A DNA stretch of 64,000 nt from Maea johnstoni (taxonomy: Eukaryota; Annelida; Polychaeta; Spionida; Magelonidae): positions 41,665,338-41,729,337 of the forward strand of contig OZ012690.1 in assembly GCA_963942565.1 (NCBI GenBank). The letters are read 5' to 3'. Position numbers and translations under genes: made by a program. The notes beneath the pieces are model-generated. The model was not told the origin of the DNA. It searched no databases and worked only from the letters and a program-made list of their open reading frames with translations. Of this stretch, positions 1 through 10,311 are shown in pieces (the first letter of the stretch is position 1; each line of letters opens with the position of its first letter).

Positions 1-694
1 GCAACTTTCAAAGAGACTTGGTGTATAGAGCACTACAGTCTATGATGCCTGCCCAGAGCTAGGGCACAGCAAGTGGGCTGCCACCCATTTAGGTCGCAGC
101 TGATAGCAGTAGAGCAACATGGCTGCTACCAGGGGCTGCTAGGGGCTGGCTGAAGCTGGTAGCAAAACTCAAAATTCTCCCCTCATGGGCTCACTAAGAG
201 AAAAAGGAGGACAGCATCCTATTCTATAAGTGTATTACTTTCATATAAGCTAATATGTATGTGAGCCTTTAGTTCCCCTTTAAACATTTTTTGTTAAAGG
301 ATAAAATTCTATCTTAGTGTTAAATTTCAAAGTTATTATTAAAAAGTATTAGAATTTTAGAAAGTACTGGTCTAGAAGCACTCCAGGCATGAATAGTTTA
401 ACTCTTTTAATTTGGAAGGCACAAATAGTATGACAACTTGAGGCATACCTCATCAAAAAGATCACAATATTTGAAAATACTGGACGAGAGATTGAAATTC
501 AACAGTTTGGATCACCAAATTTCAATCAAATATTTCTTAAAGTATTATTTTGTTATCAATACCAGTGTGTTAAGTCATGTCTATGCTCCATAAGTGACCG
601 GTCAAAGGCCGGTCAAGTATAACCAAAACATGATATGTTATCTAGGGTTTATCCCATTAATGCTTAAGAGTTCCTATAACAATTGTTTTCTTGA
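1..694. other. No gene or element recognised
   Basis: AT-rich DNA with a short CTG/GGCT-rich patch near 110-165. Open frames here are short and carry no recognisable motif. It may be intron or 3' flank of the minus-strand PDZD8 gene, whose last visible exon still ends in a splice donor. Confidence 0.4.
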
Positions 695-880
695 TCTATG
701 ATACTTTTGATAATAACTTAAGAATTAAGAATGATTTGAAAAATTATTTGAAAGAGCATTGTTGGTTAGGTTCTGAATAACACTTTTCCTTCAAATATTT
801 TGCCAAATGTGCTTTTGTCTTCAAGATTTAATTAAAATGGCCAGGCTGTTTTTGGCCACAGTGAGCATCAATGGGTGAAA
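695..880. repeat. CATTCATG-family MITE-like repeat, copy 1
   Basis: One of about ten scattered copies of an AT-rich repeat. Hallmarks: a block like GATACTTTTGATAATAACTT, then an inner inverted pair (ATTTGAAAGAG / CTTCAAATATTTT), then an outer end resembling GAGCATCAATGGGT. Complete copies appear to begin and end with sequence like ACCCATTCATG, suggesting a non-autonomous terminal-inverted-repeat element. Ends of this copy are diverged. Confidence 0.5.
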
Positions 881-1525
881 ACAAGTTCCCAAGTTCCATG
901 ACTACACCTGTAGATTTCAATATCAATACATCCACTAAAATAACTTTTCCCAGAAGTGTTTCGCATTCCATGAAAATAGAAGAAACTATGTTCTCCAATC
1001 ACCATGGGAACAATATAAAAGGACTCGACCCTAAACCACAAACCCCCTTCCGAAATCCAGAAGCAGTAGACGATAGATCCGTTATTAGAGTAAATCCAGT
1101 GACAAATCTGACAGTCCACAATTTCTTAAACGCTGATAAATTGATTCTGTTCCTCTGTGGTAATTCCAAGACTTGATAAGTCAGCATACAGTCCTCAAGG
1201 CTTGATTAGCTTTAAGTGGTAAATCCATCATAGCGTGATTATTGATATTATGCACAATCAGATGTCGTGGTAAGCGGCTCCAGAGCTACTAGGAGTAGTC
1301 CCTGGCACAACGCCTTCTTCTACTCTCAGCTTTCAGCTCTAAACTCCCACTGAGTGGCATACTCTATTGCTGCGCGCACACGCTCATACACACACACACA
1401 GCAACACAATAACCCATTGACAACATATACGTAGATAACATCATTAGAACCCATTCTCAAATCGTCATAGCCCTATCTGAGATCTTATAGCCCTAGCATT
1501 GCAGAATCCTGCAGTCCTACTGTAG

Positions 1526-1837
1526 CAGGGGCTTAGCCGTAATGCGTCCAGCGTGTCATTTGGACACGCAGAACACTGTTTTTTGACAGTTTGGACACCC
1601 AAAATTTTATGTCAGAATTTGCTGAAGATTACTTTTCTTAGAAGATAGAAGATGTAGAAGCTGTAGTGTCACTTTTATAAGACACACAAAGCAGTATCTG
1701 GCCTAAAAAAGCAAAATCTGTAAAGGTATAGGGTCTATCTTATTAGTAGTATGTATTTCGTCCCACACTTTGGACACGCAAAAGTCTATGAAACCTCTAT
1801 TTGGACACCCTGTTTCCAAATATCGGCTAAGACCCTG
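1526..1837. mobile_element. hAT-type MITE, young copy A
   Basis: A 312-bp non-autonomous element with terminal inverted repeats CAGGGGCTTAGCCG and CGGCTAAGACCCTG. It is flanked on both sides by the perfect 8-bp target duplication TACTGTAG (1518-1525 and 1838-1845). The 8-bp duplication and CAGGG termini are typical of hAT superfamily elements. It carries no transposase. A near-identical copy lies at 9940-10251. Confidence 0.9.
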
Positions 1838-1845
1838 TACTGTAG

Positions 1846-3240
1846 TCTTTTTTCCAAAGTTGTAAGCTATCTTTTCTGTTATATTTCATTGTGGAGCTGT
1901 ACTAATAGGACAACTGATGTGTCAAGTGGTGTCTACAACTGATCATATTCTTGATATTCCGCTCAGCATGATCTTAAAATGTCACTTTACTTATAGCCAG
2001 CTAGGCTACAATTGCAAGTATCATCATAGCACCAAACAATTTTCTGTAGGCTTAGCCTATGGGGCTAGTGGTTAGCAGAACCCCTGTCAATAACCAGGGA
2101 CAATCTATTTATAAATAAACCTCTCTGCAATAACTAAGTACTTAATTATAAATTTAAGAGTTAACCTGGATTCCATTTGTCATTGGACTTACATCCTCAA
2201 GTCACTGGGAAACTTCTCACATGCCTTAAGTGAAATTCCAAATCTTCTGCAATGATGACACAGTGTGCAGCCCATATGCAATGCATAAGACCTCCTATAC
2301 CAAATTTCTCTGGTAAAATAAGATAAGGTAAGTACCAAATTATGTAAATACCAGTATTTTTCTTTTGCTGACTCAAATCAGTTGAGTATGTCTCAAGACT
2401 GCAGAGGGCTTGCCTGTGATGCTTCAATGTCACACAATCTTCTAAACAAAGCCTAATTATCCAAGAAAATGGAAGTGTGGTGTGGTTTCTCAGGAGGGGG
2501 GGGAGGGGGGTGTCAGTCTGGAGGAATTAAACATTTTCTTTTAATTTGAAGTAATTTTTAAAACTTGGGTTCTTATTTACTTCCCATTTAACCATTTCTT
2601 GATTCACAAGATTGTCTGATTCGTTGCTACTTTTGAGAAAAGGTTAGTTATAAAGCTTTATTTTCCAAATTTGTGGAGAAGAGTTTGTGGAAAATTGTTT
2701 TAGAATGTGACTAACATCTCTAAAAACTTTGTTAAAAGTAAGCTTCAGTCAAAAGGATATGTCCAATACAAGCATGGATGGTTTAAACTAAGTTCATGCA
2801 TAAGTAAGACTTTGCATTTCTCTAACAAATTAAGTCCATTTAAGCAAGTTAACAGATGTTGCAACACAGGTGTTTGACTGTAATATTCTTGGGGGTAAAT
2901 TCTAATTTAGAAAAGCTGCCGGTGACATGAAGGAAAATCACAAAGCACTGATTGCAGTTTTTCACAATATCATTAGGGTCCTGACTCACTTTTTTACTTC
3001 CTATTGTAATACAAGAAAAGTGAGGCATGACAATGTTGAGAAATGCTTTAAAAAGCATGTGACTGACAACACTGGCAAGATCCTGCCCTCAGCCTCTCTG
3101 ATAAGCTTTCATTATGATGTTTTAGATATTTTAATGCATTAATATAACATGTGTATTGACAAGAGAAAAGAGAATGTATTGTTTGAGGACAATTATTGAT
3201 ATATCGATATAGGTAGGTCATATCGATGACACCCCTAAAG
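1846..3240. other. Intergenic or intronic, no gene seen
   Basis: Mostly AT-rich unique-looking sequence. Around 2180-2440 there is a stretch resembling the 3' part of the tRNA-derived SINE family, in minus orientation. A short G run lies near 2497-2512. No open frame here has a recognisable domain. Confidence 0.4.
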
Positions 3241-3244
3241 CATA

Positions 3245-3440
3245 GTTGGGAAAATATTGGAAGGAGATTATATGTCAATCAGTTCACTACCAACAACTCT
3301 CCTTGTGAATATTCTTTTCATCAAAATCATTCTCAATTCCCAAGTTATAGTCAAAAGTATCACAGATCCATGCAGCAATTTCTTGAGAAACTCTTAAGCA
3401 TGAATGGGTCGCTTCCACCACATCAATGGCGATCGCCATA
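3245..3440. repeat. CATTCATG-family MITE-like repeat, copy 2
   Basis: Contains the inner inverted pair (AAAATATTGGAAGGAGA with AACTCTCCTTGTGAATATT), the block CAAAAGTATCACAGATCCA, and the terminal motif AGCATGAATGGGTCG. It matches the family described at 695-880, in opposite orientation. Confidence 0.55.
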
Positions 3441-3654
3441 GTCCTAATTGCCATAATCAAGATCTCCCAAGCGAGAGGAAATGATTTCTCAATATTTTGA
3501 ATGAGTGTGCCAGACACCCTGCAGCAAAATCCACTAGACAAATGTTAGTCAGATATCACTAAAATCATAGCCGACCCATTGAGCAAACATCAGTGCTATT
3601 TAGTTTCAGAACTCTGAGGAGCAGAACACACATTATCAGCAGCCAATCATGTGC

Positions 3655-4035
3655 GTTAATCAGGGTAAACCTGCTCCTTTGGTCTATAGGGCAGAGAAAA
3701 ATTGTTTGTTTCCTGAAACGGTCCTAAACAATAGGGTAGGTAGATCCGTAAAAAAATATTTTGAATCATTTTTTGTTCAAAAAAGGGTGTTAATCAGGGT
3801 AAGCCCGGTCCTTTGGTCTATAGGGCAGAGAAAAAAATTGTTCATTTCCTGTAATGGTCTGAAAAAAAATAGGGTAGCTAGATCCGTAAAAACACTTTGG
3901 ATTATTTTTTTTGTTCAAAAATACATATTTCATGCATATTTTATGTTGATTGGGAGTTGGAAGGGTTGAAACAACTTTAAGGTATGGATCTTTTGAGTAA
4001 AAACTTGTTAGCGTAGGGTTACAGGAAACAAGCAA
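3655..4035. repeat. TTTCCTGTAA-family MITE with internal duplication
   Basis: A block beginning GTTAATCAGGGTAA is tandemly duplicated (about 3655-3787 and 3788-3920). The right part, ending GGGTTACAGGAAACAA near 4032, matches the intronic element at 49468-49627. That element has inverted ends TTGTTTCCTGTAA / TTACAGGAAACAA. No coding capacity. Confidence 0.6.
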
Positions 4036-4314
4036 CTTTTTCTTAAGCCTAGGACGAAGGCTGAGAACAGACATCACAAGCAAGCTACAGAGAGAACACT
4101 TCAGCAGTATTTCTCATTATGAATACAACCAGGGCCCCAGGGAAAACTATCAAATGAGCATAAGCATAGACTTGGAGACACCCATTGATGAGCTATTTCT
4201 GTCGCATTGATGACTGAGAAACAAAGGCTTGAAGGGATTGGCAGTCCACATTTATTAACATGATCTGTACCAGAGAGGTCTATTTGAATAAATTGTCCCT
4301 GTCTGTACTGCATA

Positions 4315-5965
4315 TAGTGTAGCAGCAGAGACCCAAAAAGTGGCTTATTTTAGAAGTAACCCCAGCCGGCGGTAGAACAATCAGCATCATACATCAAATG
4401 AAAGCTAAGAATCTCAGAATTCAGAAACTGCATGATGCCGGAACCAAAAAGTTGTACAACTGGAGATATCGCACCGTTTCCATGGCAACCTTTTTAAAGA
4501 CGTGAAAACAATGAAAAACTGCTCTTCAATTAAATTCTTGTTTGGTGGCCTTCTTATCAATATTTCTCATTCAAATTACTCTTGATGATTAATGTGGTCC
4601 TTATCTAGTGAAAAAAAGTAAAATGAAACTTGAAAGTTGTTCCTGCACTGAATGACCTCACAATTAGGGTACTTATGTAGAAACGGGTAAAAATTAACTA
4701 TTTCTGGACTTAAAAGTTTTAATAAAAGACATATACGAAGTTTTTCATGCAGGAAATACATATATTTGAAAAGAAGACACTATAAGCTTTCATTTGATGT
4801 ATTATTAGACCCCCTTGCAAATTTTTGTATTAAACAATTGGCCTCATACATAGTAGCTATAGTGATGGCTATAATACAGCAACTTGGTGAAAACTTACCA
4901 AGTGAGCACCTCGTTCTAGTTTTGTACATTCTCAGCACTATTTTTCATTCAAATTACTCTTGACAGTTATTAAGGTCCTTTACTAGTGAAATCATTGAAG
5001 ACAAATGTCAAAGATGTGTGTTGTACTGAGTGACCCCACATTTAGGGTAAATATGCAGAAGCATGAAAAAATCGTATTTTTTTGTTTAAATAAAAGTATT
5101 ATATGAAATTTTGCAGGCTTGCAATATATATCTTCATAAAGACGACACTGTGAGCAATCATTTAATCATTATTAAAACCCCTTGTACATCTTTTTAATTG
5201 AAAATACGGCGTCATATATGGTAGCAGCAGTGAAAGGGCTATATACAGCAACTTGGTAAAAGCTCACCTAATGACTAACTCACCCTACTTTTGTGGCTTC
5301 CTAGCATTGATTCTCATTCAAAAAACTCTTACCAATTATGTAGATCCTTGTTTAGTGAAAACAAATGTTAGATTTGTGTTTGCACCGAGTGACCCCATTT
5401 TTACATTATATATGCAAAAAACGGTGGAAATTTGATATTTTGGATCTTTTAGTTATAATAAAAGACGTATCAGTTTTAATAAAGCCACTGATGGATACAA
5501 TCATGAAAGTAAACCCTTTGAGCTTCCATTTTATGTATCATTCACCTTGTTATATTACCTACTTGTCATAATAGGCTTTTTCACAAAAAATAACTTACTG
5601 CTTCATTCAGTTAGTGCTATCTTATCCTGTGATATTCTTTAATGACTGGTGCCTTTGATGGATAAAAGGAAGTGCCAAAAGCTGGTCAATGTATTTGCTC
5701 TCATTGACCCCTAGATTCAGGGTATGTATGAACAATGCTGGTAAAAACCTCAATTTCATCAGTGTTTGTCAGTTACAAAAGTAGGATCATAATGCCAGAG
5801 AGTTCTACTCTGTGATATTCTCTTGATATAATGAATAATACAGAGAACTTAAAATGTAACTAGTTTAACGATATATAAATAGTGCCATTTTTTGTCTTTT
5901 TGATCACATCTCAGAGATATCTGAATTATGAATTATCATTGGACACTTGTTCTGAGGTTTAAAAA
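4315..5965 (+). repeat. Left arm of foldback-like element 1
   Basis: Inverted copy of 8130-9815. Internal tandem units can be followed by the recurring phrases AAATTACTCTTGA (4573, 4951), then AAAAAACTCTTACC (5319), and by recurring poly-T-flanked blocks. The spacing is about 370-380 bp, giving three to four diverged units. Short open frames here are not conserved between units. Confidence 0.75.
4476..4489. promoter_or_regulatory. Perfect RFX X-box motif in foldback arm
   Basis: GTTTCCATGGCAAC matches the RFX transcription-factor X-box consensus. It lies in a conserved outer part of the left arm, and the partner arm carries GTTGCCATGGAAAC at 9650-9663. Motif presence is seen; binding is not shown. 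Confidence 0.5.
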
Positions 5966-6687
5966 AGTTAATTTAGATTAAAAGAACTGGTACTAGTACA
6001 ATACAGCTCTGATTCAACGCATTGCTTGTGAGGTGTTTGACTTGGTGATTAAAGTGGTTAAATTGGGTTTATCTTCCAACTAAAAACATATCTGAAGGAA
6101 AGATGAAACTCAACAAAATAGTTGTTGATGCTTTGCTTTATTCCTATCACATTACTTTCAAGAATATCTTAGATCCAGGAGGTTCTCTCAGATTAAACAT
6201 GTATTCTGATGAGGAACACATTTAAGCATCACAAGTAAATTTTTCTGGATGAAAAGTTGAAGAAAGATGCATGTTGTGCGCTTTATCAAACAGAGCTATT
6301 CATAATTATGGACCATGGACCACCACATTGTAATGTAGAGAAAATATCTATTAGGAAATGGGTTTGACACTTTATTAAATATTAAATGAGGAAAGATTTT
6401 TTGGACTTCTCGATTGCTTAACTTTTGAACATAGATAGAGAAAAAATGATGAAACATTTTCCTCTGAAATACTTTCAGCTATTTATGTTTCAAACAAAAC
6501 CAATAGAATTTGATACACGAAATGCTTGTTTAAAGCACCCATGTTTTTGGTGCAAATTGATTAAGAGAAAAGAGCCAAAAAATCCTTTCTGTGTGCAGTC
6601 CTATGTGTTTCTGATATTTTTCGTCTCTTACTCTGCTCAGTGATAGCCTATACAGTCACCATTGGTCTAATTATGAGGATAGATTTG

Positions 6688-6940
6688 TACAGTACAGGCA
6701 TTCTATTCCTGCACCAGTTGAGCAGATGTTTTCTAGTGCCTGCTTGTGCAAAACCCATCAATAGTATGTCAAAATTAAGCACATTAACGACCCACGTAGC
6801 TTGTGAATCAAGGCTACACTCTGTTTTGAGGTTATACATGCATCCATGACCAGGAAACCATGTGGCAATCGGGTGTGTTGTTGTGTATTATGCCTGGGAT
6901 GCCCATGTTTTTAGTGCAGGAATTGAATGTCCGCACTGTA
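6688..6940. mobile_element. TA-flanked MITE (TACAGTGC family), copy in element 1
   Basis: Begins TACAGTACAGGCATTCTATT and ends with the inverted motif AATGTCCGCACTGTA, with CCTGCACC / GTGCAGGAAT just inside. It is homologous to the 296-bp copies at 38272-38567 and 41175-41470. The TA dinucleotides at the ends suggest a Tc1/mariner-like non-autonomous element. Confidence 0.65.
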
Positions 6941-7009
6941 GGCTTTAGATATTTTTCACTAAGAGTTTTCTCAATATTTCACTATTTAGCGTTAACTGCA
7001 AGGGGGAGG

Positions 7010-7480
7010 TTTGATTATGAGGTGAGTTGTAGTGGGGGTGTTTGGTTGACTCAGGTGCCAATCTCTCAATGATTCATTGATCAGCTTGTAGTAAGTGAGA
7101 GGAGGGAAGGGGGGATAAGGAGTGGTTAGGGTGACCTTTGTGAAATCACTTAGTGATTCACTTGTACTGATATGGGATGTTTTGGTATGGTGTGTACGAC
7201 ATGTGCGGAGATGGGTAAGTATGGCTGAGGGTGTTTGTTGTCTGGGGTTGTGGGAGGAAGATATGGTTGCAGTTGTCATGTGTTACAATCCTCACTTGTC
7301 TAACTGCATATGGATTGAGGGTGGAGGGGTTGAGGGGATGTGACATGGTTGTGAGTGAGGTATATTGTGATCAGTCAATGATTCATTTATCAGCTTGCAT
7401 TATGGATTTGGATTAGGGGTAGGGGTAGCTATGATTAGGGTTGACCTGGGCTTCATTGTTTAGCTTTGAAAAAGGGTATG
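7010..7480. other. G/T-rich strand-asymmetric tract
   Basis: The plus strand is strongly enriched in G and T, with many runs of three or more G and telomere-like words such as GGTTAGGGTG and GATTAGGGTT. The phrase ATGATTCATT(G/T)ATCAGCTTG occurs twice (7068-7087 and 7378-7395), which hints at an old duplication of about 310 bp. Open frames on both strands are low-complexity by-products. Confidence 0.5.
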
Positions 7481-7540
7481 GGAAGGATACTTATGGTTGG
7501 AGGGGGTAGCTGAGATCTCTCCACGATTCATTTGTCATGT

Positions 7541-7725
7541 GGCCTGCCCTGATGGCGTTGTGGTCTAAGGCATTGCCAAAGGCTGCTAGCTGTCTTTCAC
7601 CACTGCCCGAGTCTGAATCCCATCCAGGCATTAGAGAATGTTGCCAGTGACTTGGGATAATACATTGTTTTTTGCTGGATACTCCAAATTCCTCCACCTT
7701 CTTTGTGGAGGGTGCATTTGTGATC
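7541..7725 (+). mobile_element. tRNA-derived SINE (plus)
   Basis: A box A-like TGGCGTTGTGGTCTAAGGC is followed about 45 bases later by a box B-like CGAGTCTGAATCCC. A tail (TTGCCAGTGACTTGGGATAA) is shared with other copies at 14925-15090 and 32296-32450. It cannot be drawn as a normal tRNA cloverleaf with proper acceptor pairing, so a SINE is preferred over a tRNA gene. Confidence 0.65.
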
Positions 7726-8129
7726 CTTAAATGTGTTCCTCAATAGAAGACTTTTCAGGCATTATGTGCTTTGTATTAAAACTAACCAAATAGAATCAGG
7801 GTGGGGGAAGTAACAAATCTAAATAATTAATCTCAAAAGCTACCCTAACCTTTTCATGTTTAAATTTCTTATATGAGAGAACCGTCTGGATCTAATATAC
7901 TTTTGAAAATAATTTTGGAATGAAGCAATGCATCAAAAGCTTATTTAGTTGTGGATTACGCTGCAAACAATATCTTTATGTCAAATACGCTTTTAGTTGG
8001 TAAATACACTCCAAATGGCCATTTTAATTTGCTGCAGGTCGCAATAAGTCAATAACAATACCAGCAATGGGTTCAAAACTACTAAGAGAGCTGTATCACA
8101 GTAATGCCAGTATTTTCAATCATTTTGAA

Positions 8130-9815
8130 TTATCTTCCTTAGACTTCAAAACAAATGTCCAATGACAATCAATATTGCTCCTTTTAGATATCTCTGAAAC
8201 ACAATCAAACAGGCATAAAATGACACCATCTAAATATCATTATACTTGTCACATTTTGAGTTCTCTGTATTATTTATTCAATTAACAGCATATCACAGGA
8301 TATATACCTATGGCATTATGATCCTGCCTTTTGCAACTGACAAACACTGATGAATTTGAGGTTTTTACCAGCATTGTTCATACATACCCTGAATCTAGGG
8401 GTCAATGAGAGCAAATACACTGGCCAGCGTTTGGCAGTTCTTTTCATCCATCAAAGGCACCAGTCATGTAAGACCATCGCAGGATTAGATAGCACTAACT
8501 GATTGAAGCAGTAACTGTTATTTTTTGTGAAAAAGCCTATTATGACAAGTTCTGAAAGTAGTATGTGGATGCATATTTACAATAGGTAATATAACAAGGT
8601 GAATGATACATACAATGGAAGCTCAGAGGGTCTACTTTCATGATTGTATCCATCAGTTGCCTTATTAAAACTGATACATCTTTTATTATAACTAAAAGAT
8701 CCAAAATACCAAATTTCCACCGTTTTTTTTGGCATATATAATGTAAAAATGGGGTCACTCGGTGCAAACACAAATCTAACATTTGTTTTCACTAAACAAG
8801 GATCTAATTAACTGGTAAGAGTATGTTGAATGAGAATCAATGCTAAGAAATCACAAAAGTAGAGTGAGTTAGTCATTAGGTGAGCTTTTACCAAGTTGCT
8901 GTATGTAGCCCTCATACTACTGCTACCATGTATGACGCCATATTTTCAATCGAAAGGATGTGCAAGCTAGGGTCTAATATTGATTGCTCACAGTGTCTTC
9001 TGTATGAAAATATCTATTGCAAACCTGCAAAATTTCATATAATACTTTTATTTAAACAAAAAGTTTCAAAAATACGATCTTTTCATACTTCTGCATATTT
9101 ACCCTAAATGTGGGGTCACTCAGTACAACACACATCTTTGACATCTGTCTTCAATGATTTCACTAGTAAAGGACCTTAATAACTGTCAAGAGTAATTTGA
9201 ATTGAGAATAATGCTAAGAAGGTACAAAACTAGAATGAGGTGCTCATTAGGTGAGTTTTCACCAATATAGCCATCACTATAGCTACTATGTATGAAGCCA
9301 ATTGTTTAATACACAAATGTGCAAGGGGGTCTAATAATACATCAAATGAAAGCTTATAGTGTCCTCTTTTCAAATATATGTATTTATTGTATGAACAACA
9401 TCATATATGTCTTTTATTAAAACTTTTAAGACCAAAAATAGTTAATTTTTACCCGTTTCTACGTAAGTACCCTAATTGTGAGGTCATTTAGTGCAGGAAC
9501 AACTTTCTAGTTTCATTGTACGTTTTTTCACTAGACAAGGACCTTATTAATCATCAACAGTAATTTGAGTGAGAAATATTGATAAGAAGGCCACCAAACA
9601 AGAATTTAATTGAAGAGCAGTTTTTCATTGTTTTCGCTTCTTCAAAAAGGTTGCCATGGAAACGGTGCGATATCTCCAGTTGTACAACTTTTTGGTTCCG
9701 GCATCACGCATTTGTTTGAATCCTGAGATTCTTAGCTTTCATTTGATGTATGATGCTGCTTGTTCTACCGCCGGCTGGGGTCCATCCCAAAATCTGGTCC
9801 TTTGCTGCTACACTA
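8130..9815 (-). repeat. Right arm of foldback-like element 1
   Basis: Reverse-complement counterpart of 4315-5965, about 80-90 percent similar by eye. It includes the outer CCGCCGGCTGGG block and the ~375-bp units. Divergence between the arms suggests the element is not recent. Confidence 0.75.
9650..9663. promoter_or_regulatory. RFX X-box-like motif, right arm
   Basis: GTTGCCATGGAAAC is the inverted partner of the X-box at 4476-4489. It fits the GTNNCCATGGNAAC pattern. Confidence 0.45.
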
Positions 9816-9939
9816 ATAGACAAGAATTTCTGTAACGCAGAGAATGCAAAGTTTCTTAACAAGATCTGTATTGCATAGCAGGGGCGGATCCAGCTTCCGA
9901 ATCTGACCGATGCACCATCAGATTATTGAAAGATCACCA

Positions 9940-10251
9940 CAGGGGCTTAGCCGTAATGCGTCCAGCGTGTCATTTGGACACGCAGAACACTGTTTTTTGA
10001 CAGTTTGGACACCCAAAATTTTATGACAGAATTTGCTGAAGATGACTTTTCTTAGAACATAGAAGATGTAGAAGCTGTAGTGTCACTTTTATAAGACACA
10101 CAAAGCAGTATCTGGCCTAAAAAAGCAAAATCTGTAAAGGTATAGGGTCTATCTTATTAGTAGTATGTTTTTTGTACCACACTTTGGACACGCAAAAGTC
10201 TATGAAACCTCTATTTGGACACCCTGTTTCCAAATATCCGCTAAGACCCTG
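9940..10251. mobile_element. hAT-type MITE, young copy B
   Basis: A 312-bp near-identical copy of the element at 1526-1837, same orientation, with ends CAGGGGCTTAGCC and GCTAAGACCCTG. It is flanked by the perfect 8-bp target duplication GATCACCA (9932-9939 and 10252-10259). The different target duplication shows an independent insertion, not a segmental duplication. Confidence 0.92.
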
Positions 10252-10290
10252 GATCACCATATATTTTCTTTATCTAAATGCCCAGGGGAT

Positions 10291-10309
10291 GGGGGGGGGG
10301 GGGGGGGGG
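10291..10309. repeat. Poly-G run
   Basis: About 19 consecutive G residues on the plus strand. The length is likely to be polymorphic or affected by sequencing error. Confidence 0.8.
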
Positions 10310-10311
10310 CT

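Larger units (their letters stand above)
4315..9815. mobile_element. Foldback-like element 1 (5.5 kb, arms about 1.65 kb)
   Basis: Large imperfect inverted repeat. The outer ends TAGTGTAGCAGCA and TGCTGCTACACTA converge, followed in each arm by CCCAGCCGGCGGTAGAACA and its complement. Each arm is made of diverged tandem units of roughly 370-380 bp. The centre (about 5966-8129) is not inverted; it holds a MITE, a GT-rich tract and a SINE. No transposase was seen, so the element looks non-autonomous, or its gene has been lost. Known parallels are the sea urchin TU and Drosophila FB/Galileo foldback classes; the family assignment is inference. I could not define a target-site duplication. Confidence 0.75.

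Noticed and set aside
868-1187. Short overlapping frames of 83, 101 and 62 codons
   Set aside because: No recognisable motif on either strand, no consistent splice sites, and no relation to a neighbouring exon.
7541-7630. A tRNA gene
   Set aside because: Box A and B are present, but the acceptor stem and anticodon arm do not pair properly and the sequence recurs with a shared tail elsewhere; it fits a tRNA-derived SINE.
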